DNA from: JACJWR01 sp963842975
GTDB lineage: Bacteria; Actinomycetota; Actinomycetes; S36-B12; UBA10799
DNA: 64,000 bases
NCBI GenBank assembly: GCA_963842975.1
Contig: CAWJIH010000009.1
Coordinates: 434,001-498,000, forward strand
Direction: 5' to 3'
Part shown: positions 57,701 to 64,000 of the stretch, in pieces
Position numbering within the stretch: position 1 is the stretch's first letter
Layout of the letters: the number at the start of each line of letters is the position of its first letter
Notes under the pieces: model-generated
Told to the model about the DNA's origin: nothing
Database searches by the model: none
Seen by the model: only the letters and a program-made list of their open reading frames with translations
Made by a program: the position numbers and the translations under genes

Positions 57701-58981
57701 GTGGAAGCGTTCCTGGTCACCGGCGGCAATCGGCTTTCGGGCACGGTCGAAGTGCCCGGAGCCAAGAACAGTGTGCTCAAACTGATGGCAGCGGCGTTGC
57801 TTGCTCGCGGAGCCACGACTATCCGACACGTGCCGGCGATTCTGGACGTCGAGATCATGGCTGAGTTGCTGCGTCGGCTCGGTGCCGAGGTTGACTACCG
57901 GCCAGTCGAGGGTGTGCTCGTGATTGACGTGCCCGATGAGGTTGGGCACAAGGCCGATTACGACCTTGTGCGCCGAATGCGTGCCAGCATCGCCGTGCTC
58001 GGCCCACTCATTGCCCGCGTCGGTGTCGCAGATGTGGCACTGCCTGGTGGTGACGCGATCGGCTCGCGCGGACTCGACATGCACATTGAGGGTCTGCAGC
58101 GGATGGGGGCAGAGTTCGGCAGTGAGCATGGGTTCCTCATCGCACACGCTGAAGGTGGTCTCATCGGGGCCCAGATTTGGCTGGACTTTCCCAGTGTGGG
58201 CGCCACCGAAAACCTGGTGATGGCCGCGGTTCTGGCCAAGGGCACGTCGGTGATTGACAATGCCGCTCGGGAGCCGGAGATCGTGGACCTGTGCCAGATG
58301 TTGGTCAAGATGGGCGCGGTGATCGACGGAATTGGTTCTGCGACGTTGACCATTGAGGGGGTGGAGTCGCTCCACCCGGTGACCCACGACACTGTGGCAG
58401 ACCGCATCGTGGCCGGCACCTGGGCCACCATGGCCGCGATCACCCGCGGCGACATCACCATCGACTACGCGACGACCAGCCACCTGGAAATCGCGCTCGA
58501 CAAGCTGATCACCGCCGGGGCTTCGGTGGAGCAGACCGCACGCGGCTTCCGGGTGCAGATGGACCGCAGGCCAAAGGCAGTGGACATCGTGACGCTGCCG
58601 TACCCAGGTTTCCCCACGGATCTGCAGCCGCAGTTCATTGCCCTCAATGCGATCGCCGACGGTGTCTCAATGGTCACCGAGAACCTGTTTGAGGCCCGAT
58701 TCCGGTTCGTCAATGAGCTCAGTCGCCTCGGGGCCAACGTGCGCACCGACGGTCACCACGCCTTCATCAAAGGCCGCAAGCGGCTCTCCGGCGCACCGGT
58801 GGAAGCCACAGACGTGCGGGCCGGGGCCGGCCTGGTGATGGCCGGGCTCGTCGCAGAAGGGGTGACGACAGTGCTGGACGTTCACCACATTGACCGTGGG
58901 TACGCCAGATTCACCGAGTTGCTCAGCGGTCTCGGTGGGCAAATCGAAAGAGTTCACGTCGACGCCCTAGCCACCGCCTAA
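57701..58981 (+). CDS. murA: UDP-N-acetylglucosamine 1-carboxyvinyltransferase
   Basis: The 426-residue enzyme transfers enolpyruvate from PEP to UDP-GlcNAc, the first committed step of peptidoglycan synthesis. The N-terminal PGAKNSVLKLMAAALLA is the substrate-binding block. At the fosfomycin site the sequence is GGDAIGSRGLDMH: Asp118 replaces the usual Cys, as in M. tuberculosis MurA, which is intrinsically fosfomycin-resistant. GTG 57701 is preferred to an in-frame start at 57668 because of the leaderless -10 box. It is a single-copy-type MurA; other copies cannot be excluded. Confidence 0.96.
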   Translation: MEAFLVTGGNRLSGTVEVPGAKNSVLKLMAAALLARGATTIRHVPAILDVEIMAELLRRLGAEVDYRPVEGVLVIDVPDEVGHKADYDLVRRMRASIAVLGPLIARVGVADVALPGGDAIGSRGLDMHIEGLQRMGAEFGSEHGFLIAHAEGGLIGAQIWLDFPSVGATENLVMAAVLAKGTSVIDNAAREPEIVDLCQMLVKMGAVIDGIGSATLTIEGVESLHPVTHDTVADRIVAGTWATMAAITRGDITIDYATTSHLEIALDKLITAGASVEQTARGFRVQMDRRPKAVDIVTLPYPGFPTDLQPQFIALNAIADGVSMVTENLFEARFRFVNELSRLGANVRTDGHHAFIKGRKRLSGAPVEATDVRAGAGLVMAGLVAEGVTTVLDVHHIDRGYARFTELLSGLGGQIERVHVDALATA

Positions 58982-59007
58982 CCCAAGTTCAGGCCGAATC
59001 GCTTCGG

Positions 59008-59328
59008 TTAGTGACCGATGAGGCTTCGGGCTTTGCTCTCGTCGGCTGGCCACACCATGACTCTGGGTCCGTCCAGGGTCTGGGCCAGCGTCGCTTTCAC
59101 CCCGGCGTCTTCCAACGTGCGGCGTTGGATCTCGCCTTCGATGTAGGACTCAGGGCGGCTCACCACGACCAGCAGGCCGTAGTCGGTTTCGGCGCTAGGA
59201 GTTGGCGCTGGTGCGACTACGGACGATCCCCGGCGGGAGGACCAGCGCAGAATGAGCACCAGAACGCCGATCCCGGCAATTGCGACCAAGGGACCGAAGA
59301 AGTAGGAATAGGACTGCCAAGCGGGCAC
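59008..59328 (-). CDS. Small membrane protein of unknown function downstream of murA
   Basis: The 106-residue protein has one N-terminal transmembrane helix (PLVAIAGIGVLVLILRW, about 13-29), then a Ser/Pro linker and a soluble C-terminal half of about 55 residues (YGLLVVVSRPESYIEGEIQR...VMVWPADESKARSLI). The soluble part has the size and alternation of a small alpha/beta domain. I do not know a function. GTG 59328 is used. It is convergent with murA. Confidence 0.6.
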   Translation of the reverse strand: MPAWQSYSYFFGPLVAIAGIGVLVLILRWSSRRGSSVVAPAPTPSAETDYGLLVVVSRPESYIEGEIQRRTLEDAGVKATLAQTLDGPRVMVWPADESKARSLIGH

Positions 59329-59490
59329 GGCTTAAGTGTGGACCTCCACGCGGCCGCCCGCCAGACGAGTAGCCTCACCTGCTGCGGCGCTCAGGCGTCC
59401 GTACCTGCGGGCGGTCGCGGCTGGTGGCTTGGTTACCCTTCAGTAGGGACGATGACACCGGTCCCGCAGGGATGCATAGAAGGGCGATCG

Positions 59491-60339
59491 ATGAGCGCAG
59501 TAGCAGTTGTCGGAGCAGGCCTCATGGGTGCGGGGATCGCCCAAGTTTCGGCCGCGGCCGGGTATGACGTCACTCTGCTGGACACCACTGAATCGGCTTT
59601 GACGCGGGCGGCAGACCAAATCGCAGCGTCCTACGCCAAGTTTGTGGACAAAGGCACCATGACCGCCAGCGACCGCGACGCTGCGCTGGACCGGATCACC
59701 ACCGCGACTGACTTGCACGCCGCAGATTCTGCCGACCTCATCGTGGAAGCCGTGTTCGAGAACGTGGACGTGAAGAAGGAAATCTTCACCACGCTCGACC
59801 AGGTCGCCAAGCCGGATGCCGTGCTCGCCACGAACACCTCGGCGATTCCCATCACCACCATCGCCGCGGTCACCTCGCGTCCCGAATCTGTGGTGGGTAC
59901 GCACTTCTTCTCCCCGGTGCCGCTGATGAAACTCTGTGAGTTGGTGCGTGGCTACAAGACCTCCGACGAGACTCTGCAGCGGGCACGTGACTTCGCCGAA
60001 GGAGTCGGCAAGACCGTAATTGTGGTGAATCGTGACGTTGCTGGCTTCGTCACCACCCGGCTGATCTCGGCGCTGGCGATGGAAGCAGCTGCGCTGGTGG
60101 AGGCTGGTGTCGCCACCGCCGAGGATGTCGATATCGCCTGCCGCCTCGGTTTCGGCCACGCCATGGGTCCGCTGCAGACCGCAGACCTGACCGGCGTGGA
60201 CATCCTCACCAACGCCAGTTCGAATATCTACGCCGACACCCAGGACGAGAAGTTCGCGCCGCCGGAGTTGCTGCGCCGGATGGTCGCGGCAGGCGACCTA
60301 GGGCGCAAGTCCGGCAAGGGCTTCTACACCTATGACTGA
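59491..60339 (+). CDS. 3-hydroxybutyryl-CoA dehydrogenase
   Basis: The 282-residue soluble enzyme oxidises or reduces 3-hydroxybutyryl-CoA/acetoacetyl-CoA with NAD(P). The Rossmann loop VVGAGLMGAGIAQV (residues 5-18), the catalytic-His block GTHFFSPVPLMKL (His near 137), and DVAGFVTTRLISALAMEA are typical of the short Hbd/PaaH type. It is followed after 62 nt by ethylmalonyl-CoA mutase, suggesting the acetoacetyl-CoA to crotonyl-CoA side of the ethylmalonyl-CoA or butyrate/PHB pathways. ATG 59491 has AAGGG 7 nt upstream. Confidence 0.9.
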   Translation: MSAVAVVGAGLMGAGIAQVSAAAGYDVTLLDTTESALTRAADQIAASYAKFVDKGTMTASDRDAALDRITTATDLHAADSADLIVEAVFENVDVKKEIFTTLDQVAKPDAVLATNTSAIPITTIAAVTSRPESVVGTHFFSPVPLMKLCELVRGYKTSDETLQRARDFAEGVGKTVIVVNRDVAGFVTTRLISALAMEAAALVEAGVATAEDVDIACRLGFGHAMGPLQTADLTGVDILTNASSNIYADTQDEKFAPPELLRRMVAAGDLGRKSGKGFYTYD

Positions 60340-60401
60340 GCGCCACCACCAACCACACAGCTGCCGCGCCCGGGGTGCGGTTGAGGAGGAACGAGCCAGC
60401 G

Positions 60402-62396
60402 ATGACTGAACGCAGCAAGGACCGGCCATGGTTGATGCGCACCTACGCGGGCCACTCGTCGGCCACAAAATCCAATGAGTTGTACCGGAGGAACCTAGCC
60501 AAGGGCCAAACCGGGCTGTCGGTGGCGTTCGATCTGCCGACCCAGACCGGCTATGACCCGGACAGCGTCCTCGCGCGTGGGGAAGTCGGCAAGGTGGGTG
60601 TCCCCGTCGCTCACGTGGGCGACATGCGGGCCCTGTTTGACTCGATCCCGCTGGGCGAGATGAACACCTCGATGACGATCAACGCCACAGCCATGTGGTT
60701 GTTGGCGCTCTACCAAACCGTGGCCGAGGAGCAGGGTGCGACGCCAGCGCAACTGCAAGGCACCACCCAGAACGACATCATCAAGGAATACCTGTCGCGC
60801 GGCACCTACGCGTTCCCCCCAGGTCCTTCGCTGCGGTTGATCACCGACATGATCTCGTACACGGTCACCACCATCCCGAAGTGGAATCCGATCAACATCT
60901 GCTCGTACCACCTGCAGGAAGCCGGAGCCACCCCGGTGCAGGAGATCGCATACGCGATGTCGACCGCGATCGCGGTGCTCGATGCAGTTCGTGATGCCGG
61001 CCAGATTCCGCCGGAGGAGTTTGGCCGAGTGGTCGCGCGAATCTCGTTCTTCGTCAACGCCGGCGTGCGTTTCGTCGAAGAGATGTGCAAGATGCGGGCC
61101 TTCGTGCAGTTGTGGGATGAGATCACCCGGGACCGCTACGGAGTCACCGACCCCAAACAGCGCCGATTCCGCTACGGCGTCCAAGTCAACTCGCTGGGGT
61201 TGACCGAGGCGCAGCCGGAGAACAACGTTCAGCGCATCGTGCTCGAAATGTTGGCCGTGACGCTCAGCAAGGACGCGCGGGCCCGAGCCATCCAGCTGCC
61301 GGCCTGGAACGAGGCGCTGGGGTTGCCGCGGCCTTGGGACCAGCAGTGGTCACTGCGAATCCAGCAGGTGCTGGCCTACGAGTCGGACCTGTTGGAGTAC
61401 GACGACATCTTTGCGGGCTCCACGGTGGTGGACTCCAAGGTCGCGCAGTTGGTCTCGGCTGCCAGGGAAGAAATCGATCGGGTGCAGGCAATGGGTGGCG
61501 CGGTCGCGGCCGTGGAGTCCGGCTACATGAAGCAGCAGTTGGTGTCCTCACACGCCGAGCGTCGGGCGCGTATTGAGGCCGGTCTGGACACGGTGGTGGG
61601 GTTGAACAAGTTCACCACCACCGAAGACAACCCGCTCCTCGCCGACCTGGACACGGCCATCCAGACCGTGGACCCGGCTGTCGAAGCTCAGGCAATCGCG
61701 GATGTCGAAGCGTGGCGGGCAAGCCGCGATAACGAGGCGGCGGACGCGGCGATGGCTGAACTCAAAGCCGCGGCTGTGACGGATGCCAACCTGATGTCGG
61801 CGACTCTGGCCTGCGCTCGTGCGGGAGTCACCACGGGGGAGTGGGCGCAGGCACTGCGCGAGGTGTTCGGGGAGTACCGCGCACCCACCGGTGTCGCTGG
61901 CGTCACCGGCGTGCACGAGCCCGACGAATCGATGCTGCGGGTGCGCGAGGCGGTGCGGAGCACTGGTGAGCAACTCGGCGGGAAGGTGCGCTTCCTGGTG
62001 GGCAAGCCCGGCCTCGACGGCCACTCCAACGGCGCAGAGCAGATCGCCGTACGTGCCCGGGATGCCGGGTTTGAGGTGGTCTATCAGGGCATCCGCCTCA
62101 CCCCTGCCCAGATCGTGGCGGCGGCGGTGGAAGAAGACGCCGACGTCGTGGGGCTGTCGATCTTGTCCGGCTCGCACATGGAACTGGTGCCGCAGGTGGT
62201 TGCTGGATTGACCGCTGCAGGGCTGGACGATGTGCCAGTCGTGGTGGGCGGCATCATCCCGGAATCCGACGCCGAGGCGCTGCGGGGCTCCGGGGTGGCG
62301 GAGGTGTTCACACCGAAGGACTACGACGCCAACACGATCATGCTCAAGGTGGTGCAGGCCGTCCGCTCGGCCAACAATCTGTCCCCGGTCGGTTAG
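60402..62396 (+). CDS. ecm: Ethylmalonyl-CoA mutase (MeaA-type, B12-dependent)
   Basis: The 664-residue single-chain mutase converts (2R)-ethylmalonyl-CoA to (2S)-methylsuccinyl-CoA. The beginning TERSKDRPWLMRTYAGHSSA and the continuous colinearity with Streptomyces MeaA, recalled by eye, point to ethylmalonyl- rather than methylmalonyl-CoA mutase. The N-terminal barrel holds LQGTTQNDIIKEYLSRGTY; the C-terminal cobalamin domain has DGHSNGAEQIAV (His ligand, about 544), SILSGSHMEL and VVVGG. ATG 60402 has GAGGAGGA some 11 nt upstream. The stop overlaps the convergent ABC permease stop by 4 nt. Confidence 0.9.
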   Translation: MTERSKDRPWLMRTYAGHSSATKSNELYRRNLAKGQTGLSVAFDLPTQTGYDPDSVLARGEVGKVGVPVAHVGDMRALFDSIPLGEMNTSMTINATAMWLLALYQTVAEEQGATPAQLQGTTQNDIIKEYLSRGTYAFPPGPSLRLITDMISYTVTTIPKWNPINICSYHLQEAGATPVQEIAYAMSTAIAVLDAVRDAGQIPPEEFGRVVARISFFVNAGVRFVEEMCKMRAFVQLWDEITRDRYGVTDPKQRRFRYGVQVNSLGLTEAQPENNVQRIVLEMLAVTLSKDARARAIQLPAWNEALGLPRPWDQQWSLRIQQVLAYESDLLEYDDIFAGSTVVDSKVAQLVSAAREEIDRVQAMGGAVAAVESGYMKQQLVSSHAERRARIEAGLDTVVGLNKFTTTEDNPLLADLDTAIQTVDPAVEAQAIADVEAWRASRDNEAADAAMAELKAAAVTDANLMSATLACARAGVTTGEWAQALREVFGEYRAPTGVAGVTGVHEPDESMLRVREAVRSTGEQLGGKVRFLVGKPGLDGHSNGAEQIAVRARDAGFEVVYQGIRLTPAQIVAAAVEEDADVVGLSILSGSHMELVPQVVAGLTAAGLDDVPVVVGGIIPESDAEALRGSGVAEVFTPKDYDANTIMLKVVQAVRSANNLSPVG

Positions 62397-63232
62397 CGTT
62401 CGCCGCGACGCTGCCACTTGAACGTCGTCAGCGCCAACACCCCGCCGATCACAGTCCACAGGACCAGCACGAGGGCTACCTGGGGGAGTTCCCAGGATCC
62501 TGCCACCTCTTGAGCGGTGAAACTGTCGGGCAGGAACACCGATCGCATGCCCTGTGTGAGCCACTTCAGCGGGAACAGTGAGGCCAGTTGCTGCATCCAA
62601 TCCGGCAATTGGCTGAAAACGAAGAACACTCCCGAGGTGAACTGCAGCACGAGCACGATCGGGGTCACCAGCGCGGGGGCGCTGCGACCGTTCTTGGGCA
62701 CCGACGAGAAGGCGATTCCCAGCAACGTGCAGCACACCAACCCCAGCACTGAGATCCAGCCGAAAGTGAACCATTTGAAGGCGCTCGCTGGCAGCGCCAG
62801 GCCGTAGAAGAGCATGCCAATCGCCATGAGCAGGATCACCTGCACGACGTAGATCACCACAACCATTCCGACCTTGCCCACGAAGTAGGCGGACTTGGGC
62901 ATGGGGCTGCCCTCAAGGCGTTTGAGAGTGCCGTCATCGCGCTCCTGCGGGATGCCGATGGCGAGGTTCTGGAAAGAGGTATAGACCACGCCGGAGGCGA
63001 TCATGCCGGCGACGAAGTACTGGCTGAACGTGACGCCGGGTGCGATCTCGGTGTTGAACACCGACCCGAACACCACCAGCAGCAGCATCGGCAACGCGAA
63101 GGTGAAGACCGCGGCCTCCTTGTCACGGAAGAACTGACGCAGCTCAATGCCGATGCGTTTGAAGCCGATTGCGGTGGCGCTGGGCAGTGCGGCCGCGGGC
63201 CGTTTTCCGGAGGTGGTTTCGATGGTGCTCAT
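62393..63232 (-). CDS. ABC-2 type transporter permease
   Basis: The 279-residue membrane protein has about six hydrophobic segments (for example LPMLLLVVFGSVF, VVIYVVQVILLMAIGMLFYG, TPIVLVLQFTSGVFFVFSQL, LVLVLWTVIGGVLAL) and the ABC-2 permease pattern, with IPQERDDGTLKRLEGSPM in the cytoplasmic loop. It pairs with the ATPase immediately upstream (stop/start overlap ATGA at 63229-63232) to form an exporter of drug, lipid or wall precursors; the substrate is not evident. Confidence 0.88.
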   Translation of the reverse strand: MSTIETTSGKRPAAALPSATAIGFKRIGIELRQFFRDKEAAVFTFALPMLLLVVFGSVFNTEIAPGVTFSQYFVAGMIASGVVYTSFQNLAIGIPQERDDGTLKRLEGSPMPKSAYFVGKVGMVVVIYVVQVILLMAIGMLFYGLALPASAFKWFTFGWISVLGLVCCTLLGIAFSSVPKNGRSAPALVTPIVLVLQFTSGVFFVFSQLPDWMQQLASLFPLKWLTQGMRSVFLPDSFTAQEVAGSWELPQVALVLVLWTVIGGVLALTTFKWQRRGER

Positions 63233-64000
63233 GCGAGCAGTTCCCCTTCCCGTGCGACGTCCTCATCCGTGCCGATTTCGGCTCCCACCAATTCCAGGTA
63301 GGTGTCCTCCAGTGTTGGTCGGCGGACGATGAGCTCGGGAACCTCGCCGCCGAACTCGGATGCCAGCCTGGTCACCAACGCCGTGGGCGATTCGGTGATT
63401 TCGGAGCGGGGGGTGCCATCGGGGCCGGACCACGTGACGGTCGCTTGACCGGCCTGCCGGCCACCGAGGCGCTCTGGCACATCGCAGGCCAGCACTCGGC
63501 CAGCCGCGATGATCGCCACCCGATCGGCCAGCGCTTCGGCCTCCTCCAGGTAGTGCGTCGTGAGCAGGATCGTCGTCCCCTCGTCCTTGAGTGCCTCGAT
63601 GAGCGCCCAGAATTGGCGGCGCGCCTCGGGGTCGAATCCCGTCGTGGGCTCGTCCAGGAACAGCACATTGGGCCGGCCAATGATCCCCAGAGCCACGTCG
63701 AGGCGGCGGCGCTGGCCGCCGGACAGGTCGGTCGAGCGGGCGTTGGCCTTCTCGGTGAGGCCCACTGCTTCAATCACCTCATCCGGATCACGGGGATCGG
63801 CGTAATAACTGGCGAAGTGGCGCACTGCCTCGCTGACGGTGAGGTCAGTGAGATCCCGTGATGTCTGCAGCACAATTCCCAACTGCGCCCGCCAGGCCCG
63901 CGGCCGGGTGCTGGGGTCGACGCCGAGCACCCACGCTTCGCCGCCGGTGCGATCCCGGTAGCCCTCAAGGATTTCCGTGGTGGTGGTCTTGCCCGCTCCG
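63229..64000 (-). CDS. ABC transporter ATP-binding protein (5' end beyond the window)
   Basis: About 257 residues are visible. At the window edge the frame reads GAGKTTTTEILEGYRDRTGG, the Walker A of a DrrA/CcmA-type ATPase; the N-terminus lies outside. The signature motif DLSGGQRRRLDVAL, Walker B VLFLDEPTTGFD and H-loop LLTTHYLEEAEALADRV are in place. A C-terminal extension of about 70 residues after the core is normal for this exporter subfamily. It is cotranscribed with the permease gene that follows. Confidence 0.92.
   Translation of the reverse strand, partial: GAGKTTTTEILEGYRDRTGGEAWVLGVDPSTRPRAWRAQLGIVLQTSRDLTDLTVSEAVRHFASYYADPRDPDEVIEAVGLTEKANARSTDLSGGQRRRLDVALGIIGRPNVLFLDEPTTGFDPEARRQFWALIEALKDEGTTILLTTHYLEEAEALADRVAIIAAGRVLACDVPERLGGRQAGQATVTWSGPDGTPRSEITESPTALVTRLASEFGGEVPELIVRRPTLEDTYLELVGAEIGTDEDVAREGELLA

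Noticed and set aside
60402..62396. Ordinary methylmalonyl-CoA mutase large subunit
   Set aside because: It is a single chain of 664 residues with a MeaA-type N-terminus and no adjacent small subunit or MeaB gene; ethylmalonyl-CoA mutase fits better.
1..64000. Mobile element, prophage, defence system or biosynthetic gene cluster
   Set aside because: No transposase, integrase, phage structural gene, restriction or toxin gene, terminal repeat or large enzyme cluster is visible; base composition is even throughout.

Overview
The window is a 64 kb piece of a high-GC actinobacterial chromosome (Actinomycetota, class Actinomycetes), probably from an uncultured lineage. The lineage call rests on a mycobacterial-type fused 2-oxoglutarate dehydrogenase (kgd) followed by a DUF6104 gene, a lysX fusion of a lysylphosphatidylglycerol synthase and a lysyl-tRNA synthetase, a DUF5302 protein, a DUF2510 protein, an LCP cell-wall ligase, a sigF/anti-sigma pair, a MurA with Asp instead of the active-site Cys, and many start codons placed 6-9 nt after a TANNNT -10 box (leaderless mRNAs). 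I see no phage, insertion sequence, CRISPR or defence locus. The region is mostly vertically inherited housekeeping DNA.

Layout. 1-5 kb: a lipid kinase, the rsbW-like/sigF stress pair, malic enzyme and a quinone-oxidoreductase-like MDR enzyme. 5-11 kb, minus strand: DUF6104, kgd, an acyl-CoA dehydrogenase and a frameshifted CbiX-type chelatase. 11-21 kb, plus strand: sugar porter, alpha/beta hydrolase, a long low-complexity DUF2510 membrane protein (frameshifted), acetoacetyl-CoA synthetase and lysX. 21-25 kb, minus strand: pta-ackA. 25-34 kb: poorly characterised genes (a secreted GH25-like protein, an Ala-rich helical protein, a large acyl-CoA dehydrogenase, a MarR-MFS efflux pair with a clear operator, a ParB-like protein, DUF5302, an epoxide-hydrolase-like enzyme, VanZ and LCP). 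34-59 kb: tRNA-Arg(CCG), a lipoprotein, then argS-lysA-hom-thrC-thrB-rho-rpmE-prfA-prmC, tsaC (divergent), glyA, wecA, two small AtpI/AtpZ-type proteins, atpBEFHAGDC, a strong terminator, a cobalamin adenosyltransferase and murA. From memory this order closely follows Mycobacterium tuberculosis Rv1292-Rv1315. 59-64 kb: 3-hydroxybutyryl-CoA dehydrogenase, ethylmalonyl-CoA mutase, and an ABC-2 exporter whose ATPase runs off the end.

Metabolically the window points to a respiring heterotroph that moves carbon through acetyl-CoA/acetate (pta-ackA), acetoacetate activation, acyl-CoA oxidation, malic enzyme and the TCA cycle. Ethylmalonyl-CoA mutase, 3-hydroxybutyryl-CoA dehydrogenase and a cobalamin adenosyltransferase suggest the B12-dependent ethylmalonyl-CoA route. 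Its key enzyme, crotonyl-CoA carboxylase/reductase, is not in view.

Quality warning. Five genes (cbiX-like, DUF2510, ParB-like, thrB, glyA) are interrupted by single-base frameshifts. Every one is repaired by deleting one base, and in glyA and the DUF2510 gene the extra base extends or creates a homopolymer. Two of the genes are core biosynthetic genes inside intact operons, so uncorrected sequencing errors are the likeliest cause. I have given merged coordinates for these genes.
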